Origin: Lactobacillus hominis DSM 23910 = CRBIP 24.179
GTDB taxonomy: Bacteria > Bacillota > Bacilli > Lactobacillales > Lactobacillaceae
DNA: 64,000 nucleotides
Assembly: GCF_000296835.1 (NCBI RefSeq)
Contig: NZ_CAKE01000005.1
Span: 1 to 64,000, forward strand
Direction: 5' to 3'
In this document: positions 10,001 to 22,300 of the stretch, in pieces
Numbering within the stretch: the first letter of the stretch is position 1
How the letters are laid out: every line of letters starts with the position of its first letter
Made by a program: the position numbers and the translations under genes
Notes under the pieces: model-generated
What the model was told of the DNA's origin: nothing
Database searches by the model: none
What the model saw: only the letters and a program-made list of their open reading frames with translations

Positions 10001-11400
10001 GGCAAAAGAGCTTTAGTGGGACTGATGGTACAAAAATCAACTTTACTAGTAGCGATTTTAAGATTCCGCAAGGCTATCAAGCAGTGAGTTTGCCAACTAG
10101 CTATACTTTCACTAACCAGCCAAGCCAAACTTTGAAGATTGAAGTTGAAGCGCAAACTGGCTATAAGATGATTACTCAGCAAGTTACGCGGATAATTAAC
10201 TACTATGATAAAGAAACAGGCAAGGCGTTAACTGCTTTAGCTCCTAAGCAAGTGCAAAGCGTGACAAAATATATTTGTCAAGTCTTAGATGATGCAACTA
10301 ATAAAGTTGTTGGCTATAACACAACTGGTAGCTTTAATGCCAGCGGTCAATATGTTCCAAGTCGTCAAAATGGTCAAGTAAAAGTTGATACAACCGATGC
10401 ACTGCAAGCTGGAATCTTTAATAAAGATGCCGATTTCTGGTCCGCTGTAACTTATCCTAACTTAACTAAAGAAGGTTTCGGTCAACCTGAGGTTTTAACT
10501 AAAGGTAATAAATTTGAAGCAGCCACTGGATTGGCTTTGGTGCAAGTAACTGATGATACAGTCGATGAAGTATTTAATATTTATTATCCTAAACAAATTA
10601 AGCCGATGCCTAAACCACACGAAACTAGTCAAGTAGAAACTAAAGTAATTACCAGAATCATTGAAACCACACAAAATGGTAAAGTAAAGATCTTAGCTAA
10701 GCAGCAAGCGGTCTTTATTCGCACTAAGATTACTAATACTGCTACTGGCACAGCAACTTATACGCCGTGGTCAAATAATGGTGCAATTGTCTTTGATAGC
10801 GTCAATGTTGCAAAGAAGGGATTTACTGCGACGGCAATAGTTGATGATAAGGCTTATGACTTAATCAACCAAACTGTGCCACAAGTCACAGCAGTAGCTA
10901 CGCAATCAAATAAGCCTGATACTTTATCGCAAGATCAAGTGATTGTGATTAGTTATAGTGCTAACTCATCGCCAGACCAAGGAGAAAATGGTGGCAATGG
11001 CGGTAATGGAAATCCGGCAACAACTCCAAGCAACCCAAGTGGTACTAATCAGACAACTCCTTCTGATCAAAATTCAAATCAACCTGCGTTAGCTCCAAAT
11101 AAGCCTAGCATAAAGCCTGATACTTCAATTGATAAGAATCACGAAGATTTAGACGAAACCAGTAAGCTAAATAGCGAGCGAGTTGATGGTCAGTTAGATG
11201 GTAAAGCTTTAGTTTATGGAAATTCGAATGCTAAGTTATATGCAAAAGAAAATAATGCACCAGTTAATACAAATATGCGCCATACTAAATTGCCGCAAAC
11301 TTCTAACAAGCAAAATACCTTTATGCTGTTATTAGGTTCTGTATTTGGACTTTTAGGCGGATTATTGTTTGCTATTTTTAAGTCAAAGAATAAAAACTAG
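7045..11400 (+). CDS. Sortase-anchored surface protein with Mub-type C-terminal domains
   Basis: A 1451-aa cell-wall protein. I place the start at ATG 7045 because GGAAGGAG lies directly upstream; the longer frame from 7006 has no ribosome site. The signal peptide is YSIRK-like (FSFRKIASGALISAAIGAFF), with cleavage after VQA near residue 54. Residues about 95-960 are a large Asn/Thr/Gln-rich beta-type ectodomain I do not recognise. A QPQPQPQ linker follows, then a MucBP-like domain (ATLTIEYVNVDNNQVV) and two Mub B2-like domains (VTRIINYYDKETGKAL; VITRIIETTQNGKVKI), a Pro/Gly/Asn wall-spanning stretch, LPQTS at 1416-1420, a hydrophobic helix and KSKNKN tail. The sortase motif ends in Ser rather than the LPQTG of the other anchored proteins here. 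The likely role is adhesion to mucus or epithelium, inferred from domains only. Confidence 0.85.
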   Translation: MKYLSRNNINERNKNINPICERFSFRKIASGALISAAIGAFFLMQNPQNVQAASLVSKQTQVPAVSQSKVAAVHNTADKQKNVQDNQIAPEQPSLNLNANNFGSTSSETQMQITINWSVHAGDHGQVNIPYDSNFWAGVSAVPIQDNFGNIQTSTSTKNNQTMATIDYNFTHAGVIKTEIDLNKNDAAVAQPTPMTNIGTTNWQINWSFNNQSQTPVTYTTNIMPQWSPGISRLVPNSQVSAVAPNTSTTYLFKVNESDGLDNSDDYTADLVNSAVNYGTTITIPVPKYFILSESETKAANNFADSNDQTTITQPGGIGTPIVINAPKGSGDQWSNNDQNQGYFLVGQYELKQPQNNETLGSTGSIQIMQKLNDEGTVTKTTAEENIPSFSETILGKNNQDNKPVQGQLVANAGNAYLNNQLVNTNQELVLNYFGFTNETSAPITDGIINLTFAPGLLINQIKTPAGATLPQTMQYQYVLTLANGKTIVGSINAGQSVQTTDSSIMSAVFKPNYISLSGQTAALPSNTVYAKQNTNAAVFICLGKLADNLKIGDSLTSKITFTGNGKSVTQSTTQEIAQKTSAIGLFTYQNPTNGEGMEADSDNAGYLSIYSAGNPFINSPYIYEPIFYYVLPEVNVANVNPAGEIVTNLNSNNDQTAIPKVSVFLVGNREVVKIDYTNTKFNFNALSSACNEVGLNNLPIATNGEYPYDLYVISNTTKLLNSEYGQTKNFSQNSTTDAFNPAWVQNNLNNLYYVGSGLWQINQASGSYVATAGQGNENLLPNKNGRSYALGSNAMNFDVSIVNTATHTLQNCLVIANLPQIGQYDSQFNFTMTGPAYFKALNNAYNGKLSFSYSNELTDLEHGRPDLNEFVSANEINKIGGWQNVKSVAVNAGNVPGQAVIGRIVLPGMDKNLVNDIGKTGYEVTGMYVDGFAPFIPNQQNWAHIQIVDTPLNIEQPQPQPQPQDATLTIEYVNVDNNQVVASPGQKSFSGTDGTKINFTSSDFKIPQGYQAVSLPTSYTFTNQPSQTLKIEVEAQTGYKMITQQVTRIINYYDKETGKALTALAPKQVQSVTKYICQVLDDATNKVVGYNTTGSFNASGQYVPSRQNGQVKVDTTDALQAGIFNKDADFWSAVTYPNLTKEGFGQPEVLTKGNKFEAATGLALVQVTDDTVDEVFNIYYPKQIKPMPKPHETSQVETKVITRIIETTQNGKVKILAKQQAVFIRTKITNTATGTATYTPWSNNGAIVFDSVNVAKKGFTATAIVDDKAYDLINQTVPQVTAVATQSNKPDTLSQDQVIVISYSANSSPDQGENGGNGGNGNPATTPSNPSGTNQTTPSDQNSNQPALAPNKPSIKPDTSIDKNHEDLDETSKLNSERVDGQLDGKALVYGNSNAKLYAKENNAPVNTNMRHTKLPQTSNKQNTFMLLLGSVFGLLGGLLFAIFKSKNKN

Positions 11401-11422
11401 TTTTTAAAATAAATAATATAGG

Positions 11423-11457
11423 AAAAGATAGTCACGATTAAATGACTATCTTTTTTT
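11423..11457 (+). terminator. Terminator of the 1451-aa surface protein
   Basis: AAAGATAGTCA/TGACTATCTTT followed by TTTT, shortly after the stop codon. Confidence 0.9.
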
Positions 11458-11510
11458 GCGAGAAATTAGACCAATTTTAAATTTAGACTTTTTTCATGTG
11501 AAGATTAGGG

Positions 11511-11516
11511 TATAAT
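11511..11516 (+). promoter_or_regulatory. -10 element of the amino-acid permease gene
   Basis: TATAAT 35-40 bp before the chosen start. The -35 is poor (T-rich, CTTTTT at 17-bp spacing). The ribosome site is GGGGGA at 11535-11540. Confidence 0.5.
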
Positions 11517-11550
11517 ACTTTTTATTGAAAAGATGGGGGAAAGCCTTGTA

Positions 11551-13032
11551 ATGCAACAAGAAAATGTAGAATCTTCTTTAATGCAAGAAGATAAGAAATA
11601 TAATCAATTAACCGCTCTAAAGCTGTTTGCCATGACCAGCTCAATGGTTATTTCCGTTAATGAGCTGGCACCATTTGGTAAAACTGGTCCGACCGCTCTT
11701 TTTTATTTGCTTTTAGCTGGTATTATATGGTTTATACCAATTACGCAAATAGCTGGCGAAATGGCTTCAATTGATGGCTGGGACAAAGGTGGTATTTTCA
11801 CCTGGGTAAAAGGTTCATTAGGCGATAAGACTGGCTGGACAGCAATGTTTTATCAATGGATCCACATTACAGTAGGGATGAACACGATGATGTATGTAAT
11901 CATCGGAGCTTTATCAATTACGCTGAATACGCCTTGGTTTAACACAACGCCGTGGATCAGATTTTTGTTAATGATGATCATTATTTGGACCATTACCTTA
12001 GTTGAAATGGTTGGAGTCAAGCGCATCGGACGCATCGCTGTTTGGTTATTTGGATTAGGAATTGCTCTGCCGGTTGTTTTATTGATTGCTGCATTTTTAG
12101 TTTATGTTGCACAAGGCAAGCAACTCTATTTGCACATTAATTTCAATACAGTCTTGCCGCACCATTTAAATGGAAATACTTTAGTGGCATTTGTGCCATT
12201 TATGTTAGCTTTTTGTGGTGGAGAAGCGTCAGCTCCGCACGTTAAATATTTGGAAAAGCCCAAATCATATTCTAAAGTTATGATAGCTTTAGCTGCGACC
12301 GCGATTTGTTTTGACTTGTTAGGAAGTATGGCAATTGGAATGTCTGTACCTAAGAGCCAAATTGAAAACTCAACTGGTTTTGTTTATACTTTTGGTCACT
12401 TACTTGATTCAATTGGCCTTCCAGGCAATTTATTGCAAAAAATTATCGGAATCTTACTTGCCTGCGGAATTATCGGCGAACTTGGTAACTGGTTGGCAGG
12501 TCCAAGTCAGGGTATGTTTGAAGCTGCCAAAGAAGGATACATGCCGAAGTTCTTTGCCAAGTCGACTAAGAGGGATGTTCCAATGCGATTAATTGTTTTA
12601 CAGACGATTATTGTTTCTATCTCCGCACTATTAATTACTTTCACCAGTGGAACTAATGCGGATTTTGCTTTTAATGTTTCATTAGCAGCAACGACTGCGC
12701 AATATTTGATGGTTTATATTTTAATGTTAATCTCTTATATTGTATTAAAAATTAAGCATCAAAACTTAGAACGTAGCTATTATATGAGTAAAAGCCCTGT
12801 TATTAGTATCATTGTTGCGATTGTTGCTTTGATTATTACAGTAGTTGCATTTTTTATTTCTTTTCTTCCAGCACAAGGTACACCGATGCATTTACGGGGA
12901 GCTTATGTGTTAACGATGATTGGATTATGCCTGATTGTGACAATTTTGCCACTCGTTATTTATCATTTTCATCATCCAGCAAAAGTTGAAAAAGTATATG
13001 AAGATAGCACTGGAGCAATAGACGAAGAATAG
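11551..13032 (+). CDS. APC-superfamily amino-acid permease (GadC-like)
   Basis: A 493-aa membrane permease of the amino acid-polyamine-organocation superfamily with about 12 hydrophobic helices. The N-terminal segment LTALKLFAMTSSMVISVNEL corresponds to the substrate-binding first helix, and the overall pattern resembles the glutamate/GABA antiporter branch. The substrate cannot be assigned, and no decarboxylase gene is adjacent, so acid resistance by antiport is not supported. ATG 11551 is preferred over ATG 11533 because the only good ribosome site, GGGGGA, lies between them. It is monocistronic, with a strong terminator. The short acidic tail (EDSTGAIDEE) is cytoplasmic. The ribosome site is exactly complementary to a C-rich loop in the RNA candidate at 31.5 kb. 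Confidence 0.85.
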   Translation: MQQENVESSLMQEDKKYNQLTALKLFAMTSSMVISVNELAPFGKTGPTALFYLLLAGIIWFIPITQIAGEMASIDGWDKGGIFTWVKGSLGDKTGWTAMFYQWIHITVGMNTMMYVIIGALSITLNTPWFNTTPWIRFLLMMIIIWTITLVEMVGVKRIGRIAVWLFGLGIALPVVLLIAAFLVYVAQGKQLYLHINFNTVLPHHLNGNTLVAFVPFMLAFCGGEASAPHVKYLEKPKSYSKVMIALAATAICFDLLGSMAIGMSVPKSQIENSTGFVYTFGHLLDSIGLPGNLLQKIIGILLACGIIGELGNWLAGPSQGMFEAAKEGYMPKFFAKSTKRDVPMRLIVLQTIIVSISALLITFTSGTNADFAFNVSLAATTAQYLMVYILMLISYIVLKIKHQNLERSYYMSKSPVISIIVAIVALIITVVAFFISFLPAQGTPMHLRGAYVLTMIGLCLIVTILPLVIYHFHHPAKVEKVYEDSTGAIDEE

Positions 13033-13061
13033 ATATAACAAAACATTTTGTTATTTTTATG

Positions 13062-13104
13062 AAGCTTTGAAAAAATTCTTGAGAAATTTTTCAAAGCTTT
13101 TTTC
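13062..13104 (+). terminator. Terminator of the permease gene
   Basis: A 13-bp stem, AAGCTTTGAAAAA/TTTTTCAAAGCTT, followed by a T-rich tract. Confidence 0.9.
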
Positions 13105-13134
13105 TTATCTTGTAATAACTGTTATTAAATAAGT

Positions 13135-13166
13135 CTATTGCTTTAGCAATAGTTGACGCTGCGTCA
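13135..13166. repeat. Two adjacent perfect inverted repeats upstream of the giant adhesin gene
   Basis: CTATTGCT-tt-AGCAATAG (13135-13152) is followed 1 bp later by TGACGC-t-GCGTCA (13154-13166). They sit about 170 bp before the start codon, in a 300-bp non-coding region (13033-13332) that otherwise holds the preceding terminator and no convincing promoter. They could be operators or a 5' UTR structure. Confidence 0.45.
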
Positions 13167-13332
13167 TTTTCACTAAACTCATATAGATAACTTGCTAACT
13201 GCTGATGTTATTTAAAGCATCTAGACATGTTGAATAACGAGTGTTATATTAATTATTGCTAAGGGAAGTAAAACAATCTTCTTATATGTATTTAGACTTT
13301 GGTTAAACACTTGAAAGGAAAAAGAATTAAGT

Positions 13333-16300
13333 ATGGTTTCAAAAAATAATCGTTTAAAAAGATTTGAACAATCTGCTCAACGTCAAAATCATTTTGGAAT
13401 TAGAAAATTAACAATCGGAGCTGCTTCCGTTTTACTAGGTACTTCACTTTACTTGGGTACCCAAACTAGCCAAGCTAAGGCTGCTACAGTTGATGGTAAT
13501 AATAAAGATAATGCTGAACAACAATCTGGCGAGGATAAGAGCGTTGCTGCCAAAGATGTTGATCATGTTGAAGTTGCAAAGCAAGCTACTACATTGCAAG
13601 TAGCTGGTGACCAAGCAACTACTGAAAACAAAGCACAACAACCTGCAGCAGAAGTTAAAACTGACGCTGTAAAGCAAGCTACTGATACTGCTAAAGCTGA
13701 AGAAAAAGCTAATGAAGCTACAAATGTTGAAAATAAAAATGCTCAAGTAGAAAACAAGATTACTGATGCAAATAAAGAACAAGAAACTAAAGCTGCTAAG
13801 ACAGCAACTACTACCACTCTTAAGGTGGCTAGTTTTAAGGCTGACGCTAAAGCAAACAAGGATACTAAAGATCCTATTTTAGCTGCTAGAATGCTTACTG
13901 CAAGCAAAGTTCAAGCAACTGCTAAGACAGCAAATGCAGATGCTAACACTGACGCATCCAAAGCTAAAAATAACTATCAGGTTGTAACTGACGAAGATGG
14001 CTTTAAAAAGGCAGTTAATAGCAACGCACAAGGTGTAAATGTTAAGGGTAACATCACTGTTAATAGTGACCTTAATATTAATAAAAACTTCGCTATTGTG
14101 GGTGCCGACGAAGAATCTTCACTTAACTTTGGAAATAGTTCTCTTAACAACTCGGGTAATTTAACTCTTCAAAACATTACTGTTAATGGTTCAGTAATGG
14201 GCGACGGTACTGTTAATATTTCTGGTAAGGTTGTATCAAATGTTAACAGTGCTAATTCTTCTGTTCCAACGCAAAATCAATATACTGAACAAAACTATAC
14301 TGGTGCTAGAACCAACTTTAAGAATTCTAACATTAGCGCAAGTAACGTAAATATTGAAAACGGTGCTTCATTAACAATTAATAGTACTGAAATTAATGAT
14401 GGTATTAACTTAAGAGATGGTGGTACAGTTCGTGTTGGTGATAATGCTACTTTAAACGTTAACTTAACTAACGCTTCAACTACTGCTACTCGTTATCATG
14501 TTGCTGGTGTATTTGCTAAAAATGGTGGTAACTTTATCAGTGGTTACCAATCAAACGTCAACTTTAACACTGGTTTAGGGCAAGCAATTTCTATCGGTGC
14601 TACTCGTCCAGCTGTAACTGATTCAGAACGTTTTGGCGGATACGGCGCTCGTTCAAGAAATGACGGTCCTACATTAGTTCAACTAGGCGAATCATCTACG
14701 TTTAACTTTACTGGTCGAGACGGTATTATCTTAGGTAATAATGCTAACTTTGTTTCCGGTGAAAATTCAAACGTTCACTTTGAAAATAAAGGCCGTGGCG
14801 TTGCTTTAGATTTGGCTAATAATTCAAATATTGAAATTTCTAAGCACTCAAACACTTACTTCCATTCTGTAGGTAAGACTGGTACTTCAGGTAGTTATGA
14901 TGGATACAACTACATTGGTGTTAACGAAGGCGGTAATATTACTGTTGACGAATACGCGACTTTCCGTGTAATTCTTGAGGGTCGTGGTGATAACCCTTGG
15001 GATGATGTTGTTTCTTTAGATTCACAAAATTCTAATACTAATGCAGCATTCACTTCCAAGACAGGTGCTATTATCGATATTCGTGATGACAACACTAACT
15101 TTTATGCTGAATTAATTTCATTCCCTCTAGGTTCGTCAAATTCTAGAATTGATATTCATGACCCGTTAATGCTTAACTTACAACGTTACTCTAAAGGTGG
15201 CGCCACTACTGGTTGGATGGCAACTGGTGGTGACATGATCAATACCACTTCATCACAGTATACTTCGAACTTAATTTATATGTCAGGTAGTAAGGGTGTA
15301 TTTAGTGTTGATGGTACTGACTATGTTGTATACCAAAAAATTAAGTCTGATGGTTCTAAGCAAATTTGGTTAAATGTTAACGGCGTTAATATTCCGATGA
15401 GTGGTTTTCAGACTAAGGATATGTGGAATAATAAAGCAAATCCTGACCTTTCAATTAAAGGTAATGGCTTAACTGGTGATATTAAAGCTAATCAAGTACA
15501 TAACTTTGATGGAAGTCCATTAACTGGAAAAGACGCTCCATACTACGGTATTTCTACTCAACGTGCTAGTCACCAAATCTGGTTCCCACACAAGACCCAA
15601 ATGGAAGTGGTTGGTAAACATACCAATACTATTAAGTACGTTGATGAGCAAGGTAATCAATTATTCCCAGATGCAACTCAAGATCTTAACTTAACTCGTA
15701 AGCTAACCCTTGATATTACTCAAGATAAAATTAAAGAGATTCAAGACTATGCTTTATCACACACTGCTGACGAAACTCTTGAATACATTAAGAACGCTCA
15801 AGGTGTAAGTCAAGACTCTGGTTGGATTTATACTGATGCTCAAGGTAATGTTATTACCAATCCTTATGCTCAGGTTATTTCTCCAGTTAAAGATGGGTAT
15901 ACTACTTCAATTGAATCATCAAATGTTCCAGGAATTACTGTTGGCTCAGATGGCAAATCTGTAACTGCAAAATTACAGTATAAAGAAGATCTTGTACAAA
16001 ATGGTGAGTTATCTAAGAACTATAAGCAAAACGGTCTTAGTGCTATTTTACCTGATAACTACGAAACTGTAGTTGTTTACAAGAAAGCTCAAGATGCTAA
16101 GATCACTGTTAATTACGTTGATCAAGATGCAAATAACAAGGTCCTTCACACTGATAGCCCATCAGGTAAGATTGGCGATGCAATTAATTACTCAACTAAG
16201 ACTGAAATTGAAACTCTTACAAATCAAGGCTATGTATTAGTAACAGATGGTTACAATGCAGGCGACAACTTCACTGCTGATAATAATGGCAAGACTTATA

Positions 16301-19300
16301 CAGTAGTGTTCAAGCATGGTCAAATTCCAGTTGGACCAGATACTCCAGATAAACATGGCGTAGATCCAAGCCAAGTAGAAAAGAATGTTAAAGAAACTGT
16401 TCATTATGTATACGCAAATGGCACTAAGGCAGCTGATGATAACGTTCAAAACTCTAAGTGGACTCGTACAGTAACTGTTGATGCAGTAACTAACGAAGTG
16501 GTTCCAAACGGTCAATACACTACTGAGTGGGCAATTGCTAAGGGTCAACCAAGTGAATACTCACAAGTAAATTCTCCAGTTATTAAGGGTTACTACGCAG
16601 ATCAAGCTAATGTTCCTGCAACAAAGGTAACTCAAGATGATATTGAAAAGAAAGTAATTTACAAGCCGCTTGGTCATATTGTTCCAGTTGATCCAACTAC
16701 TGGTAAACCAATTCCAAATGCACCACAACCACAATTCCCTAATGATCCAACTGATCCAACTAAGGGAAACCCTGGTGAAAAGCCAAATGTTCCGGGCTTC
16801 CACCCAGAAACTGGCAAGCCAGGTGATAAAGTAACGCCAAATCCGGGTAACCCAGGCGAAGATGTAAAAGTTCCTTACGTTAAGGACCAAGGTACTGTTT
16901 CAGTGATCTTCCACGATGATACTAGCGACAGCACCATTCCAAACGTTGGTTTCAACTCTGGTGATACAGCAGCTGATACTCCTGTAACTTACAACCCTGA
17001 AAAGAGCATTTCTGATCTTGAAAAACAAGGTTACGTATATGTTCGTACTGAAGGTACTCTTCCTGATAAGGTTGAAGCTAACAAGAACATTACAGTCACT
17101 GTTCACATGAAGCATGGTGTTCAACCTGTAGATCCGAACACTCCACCTACTGATGTACCAAAGAACACTCCAAAAGAAGCACAACCAGATGCACTTACTA
17201 AGAAAGTTAACTTAACTGTTAACTATGTAAATGCTGATGGCACTACTTTTACTGGTACTGTTCCAGCTAATGCTAAGCAAACTGCTGTATTTACTGGTAC
17301 TGCTTATGTAGATAAGATTACTGGTCAATTAGTAAATGCTAAGCAAGAAGATGGTAAGTGGGTAATTGATACTGATAACAATGCAACTCCATCAATCACT
17401 TGGACTAGCAACAAGACTTCATTTGAAGGTGTAACTTCTCCATCAGAAGTTGGCTACCACGTAACTAATGTTTCAGAGCATGCAGATGGCAATAATGTTG
17501 CTGCAATCACTGGCTTAACTAAGGATAGTCAAGACATTACAGTTACTGTAACCTACACTAAGAACGGAACTGATCTTGAAAACAAACAACACGTTCCAGC
17601 TTCTCAAACTGTTCAATACGTAGATGATCAAGGTAATACTTTACTTGCTGACAAGGAGAAAAACTTTGAATTTACCTACAGTGGTGACACAGTTGATAAG
17701 GTAACTGGCGAAACTATTGAGCATGGTTTATGGAATAAAACTTCACACAACTTTACTGCTGAAGAAGTTCCTGTAATTGATGGGTACGTAGCAGTTTCTG
17801 GTTACACTAAGACTGATGATGGTAAGTACACTGCTGGTGGCTTTACCGCAACTAACACTGGTTCAAAAGAAGATAACAACAAAGTCTTCAAGGTTGTTTA
17901 CAAGAAGGTTGGAAACATTGTTCCTCAAGATCCAGAAGGCAACCCAATTCCAGATCCAAACAAGCCAGGTGAAACCGTACCTAATGTTCCTTACAAGAAT
18001 GATCCAACAGATCCAACTAAGGTAACTCCAAACGAAAAGACTCCAGATATTCCAGGTTGGCACACTGATACTCCTAACGTAACTCCAACAGATCCAACTA
18101 AGGACACTCCAGTTGTTTACACTAAGAATGTTGAAAACCAAAATGTAACTGTTAAGTACTTTGACGATACAAAAGAAACTGATTTAAGCTCATATGACAA
18201 GTCAATTTCTGCTAAGCCAGGCGAAGCACTTAACTACAGTACTCAACCTTCAATTACTGAACTTGAAAATAAGGGTTACAAGCTTGTAAGTGATAACTTC
18301 AATGTAACAACTATGCCTGAAAAAGGTGGTAATTACGAAGTTCACTTTGTTCACAACACTACTACTATCACTCCAGATAAGCCAGGTAAGCCAGGTGAAC
18401 CAATTAACCCTAACGATCCAAATGGTCCTAAGTGGCCAGAAGGCACTGATGCTAAGAATTTAACTAAGCAAGGTACTCAAACTGTTCACTACGTATACGC
18501 AGACGGTACTAAAGCAGCTAATGATAATGTACAAAACACTACATTTGCTCACACTTTAGTATTCGACAACGTAACTGGTAAGCAAATTGAAGACAAGGGC
18601 TGGACTCCTGAAAGTCATAAATTCAATGACGTAACTTCACCAGAAATTGATGGTTACCACGCTGATAAGAAGACTGTTAACGGTGCTACTGTAACTGTTG
18701 ATGATCCAACTAGTGAAACTATTGTAGTTTACGCTAAGAACGATACTGAAATTAGAAATAAGCAAGAAGTTAAAGCTTCACAAGTGGTTAAATACCAAGA
18801 TGAAGATGGTAATGAATTAAGTCCATCTAAGAGCCAAAACTTTACTTTCAAGTACACTGGCGATACTTACGACGCAGAAACTGGCAAACAAGTTGCTACT
18901 GGTAAGTGGATTAATGTAAGTTATGACTTTGACAGTGAGGATGTTCCAATAGTTGAAGGTTACGTAGCAGTTAAGGGTTACACTCGTGATGACAATGACA
19001 AGGTTGTTGCAGGTGGATTCACTACTACTTACGACGCAACTGATGCAAAGCGTAATAGAACTTTCGTTGTGGTTTACAAGAAAGTTGGTAAGATTATTCC
19101 AGTTGATCCATCTAAGAATCCAATTCCAGATGCACCAACTCCAAGCTACAAGAACGATCCAACAGATCCAACTAAGGTAACTCCAGATGAACCAACTCCA
19201 AATGTTCCAGGTTACACTCCAAGTCAAAACACTGTAACTCCTCCAGATCCAACTAAGGATACTCCAGTTGTTTACACTAAGAACGTTGAACAAAAGGCTA

Positions 19301-22300
19301 AGGTTCAATATATTGACTTAGACGATAACAACAAGGTAATGTCTGAATCTCCTGTGTTAACTGGTCAAGCAGGCGATAAGATTGATTACTCAACTACTAA
19401 TGAAATTGCTAACTACGAAAAGCAAGGTTACGTTCTTGCAGATGATGGTTTCAGCAATAACCCAGTATTTGATAACGTTGAAGGTAATGAACAAATCTTT
19501 AAAGTAACCTTCCACCATGGTCAAGCACCAGTAAACCCAGATCATCCACACGATGGTGTAGATCCAAGTGAATACACTAAGGAAGTTAAGGAAACTGTTC
19601 ACTATGTAGGTGCAGGAGACAAGACCCCAGCAGATAGCGTACAAACTTCTAAGTGGACTCGTACTTTAACTGTTGATACTGTAACTGGTAAGGTTATCGA
19701 AAATGGTCGCTACACTACTGATTGGTCAATTGCCAAGGGCGAAAAGACAGTTTACGACCAAGTAAACACTCCAGTTGTTGATGGCTACTACGCAGATCAA
19801 GCTAATATTCCTGCAACTGCAGTAACTCAAGACAACATTGAAAAGACTGTCACTTACAAGCCGATGGGTCATATTATTCCAGTAGATCCAACTGGCAAAC
19901 CAATTCCAAATGTACCAACTCCACAATTCCCTAACGATCCAACAGATCCAACTAAAGGAAACCCTGATGAAAAGCCAAATATTCCGGGCTTCCACCCAGA
20001 ATCTGGTAAACCAGGTGATCCAGTCAGCCCAGTTCCAGGTAACCCAGGTGAAGATGTTAAGGTTCCTTATGTTCCAGATGTTGTAGCTAAGGACCAAAAT
20101 GCAGTAGTAAACTACGTTGATGCAGATGACAATAACTCTGTAATTACTAGTTCAGGTAACTTAACTGGTAAGGCCGGCGCTAAGATTGACTATTCAACTC
20201 AATCAACTATCACCAGTCTTGAAAACCAAGGTTACGAACTTGTACACGATGGCTTCCCAACAGGTGCAACTTACGACAATGACGACAACACTACCCAAAC
20301 TTACACTGTAGTATTGAAGCATGGTCACCAACCTGTAAATCCTAATGAACCAGGTAAGCCAGGTGAACCAATCAACCCTAACGATCCAAATGGTCCTAAG
20401 TATCCAGACGATACTGATAAGACAAGTTTGACTCATGATGTAACTCGTACTATTCAATACGCAGGTCTTCCATCAGATCAAACTCCAGCTAATGTTGAAC
20501 AAACAGTTCACTTCACTGCAAGTGGTGTTCTTGACAAGGTAACTGGTCAATGGATTACTCCATTAACTTGGTCATCAGATCAAACTGTTAACAACGTTGT
20601 TTCACCAACTGTTCCTGGTTACCACGTAACTAATGTAAGTGCTGATACTACTGATGGTAAGAATGTCGATTCTAAGACTTTGAACCACAAGGACAGCAGC
20701 TACACAGTAACTGTAACTTACACTAAGGATGACGCTCCAGTAGTTCAAAAGGGTTCAATCACTGTAACAGTTCACGATGTAACTACTGACACTGATTTAC
20801 CAGACTATGGTAAGCAAAGTGGTGAACAAAACGTAGGTACTAAGTTCGAATACGATAAGCCAGGTACCATTGAAGATCTTACTAACAAGGGTTACAAGGT
20901 AATCAACCCAGACGTTACTATTCCTACTGAAATTACTGACGGACCACATACTACTGTTATCTATGTAGAACACAACATTATTCCAGTAACTCCAGATAAG
21001 CCAGGTAACGGTTTAACTGATAAGGACTTGGAAAAGGATGTAACTCGTACAGTAACTTACGAAGGCTTACCAACTAAGCCAAGTGATGTAACTGATACTC
21101 TTCACTTCACAGGTACTGGTTACTACGATGCTGTAACTAAGAAGTGGACAGATGCTGATGGTAAGGAATTAGCTGATCAAACTAAGGCAATTACTTGGAC
21201 TTCACAAGATGGTACCAAATTTAGTGGCGTAACTAGTCCATTTAACAAGGATTATCACATTGTAAGTGTAACTAGTGACGATGGTCAAAACTACAACGAT
21301 GGTAAGGGTAGCGTAACTGCAATTACTGGTATTGGACATAATTCAAAGAACATCCACATCACAGTAACTTACGCTCAAAACGGTAAGATTATTCCAGTTG
21401 ATCCATATAATAAACCAATTCCGGATGCACCAACTCCAACTTACCCAACAGATCCAACCGACCCAACTAAGGTAGTTCCAAACGAACCAGTTCCAGAAAT
21501 TCCTGGAATGACCCCATCAACTCCAACAGTTACTCCAACTGACCCAGGCAAGGATACTCCCGTTCCATACACTCCAGTAACTCCAGCCAAGGATCAAGTT
21601 GCACAAGTAATTTACCGTGACGTTCAAAATGGTGCTAACACTCAATTAGCTACCTCAGGAAACTTAAGTGGTAAAGCTGGTTCAGAAATCAACTACTCAA
21701 CTGCTGATACTATCAAGAAATTAACTGATCAAGGTTACGTTCTTAAAAACGATGGCTTCCCAGCAGGTGCAGTATTTGACAATGACGACAGCAAGACTCA
21801 AACATTCTATGTAGACTTTGTTCATGGTCAAGCGCCAGTAAATCCAGACCATCCACACGATGGTGTAAATCCAGATCAATACGCTAAGGAAGTTAAAGAA
21901 ACTGTTCACTACGTAGGTGCAGGAGACAAGACTCCAGCAGATAGTGTACAAACTTCTAAGTGGACTCGTACTTTAACTGTTGATACTGTAACTGGTAAGG
22001 TTATCAAAAATGGTCAATACGATACTGATTGGTCAATTGCCAAGGGCGAAAAGACAGTTTACGATCAAGTAAACACTCCAGTTGTTGATGGCTACCACGC
22101 AGATAAGAGAGAAGTTCCAGCTACTGCAGTAACTCAAGATAACATTACTGTAACTGTAACCTACACTCAAAACGGTAAGATTATTCCAGTTGGTCCAGAT
22201 GGTAAGACTCCAATTCCAAACGTACCAACACCAACTTACCCAACAGATCCAACAGACCCAACTAAGGTGGTTCCAGATGAACCAGTTCCAGAAATTCCTG

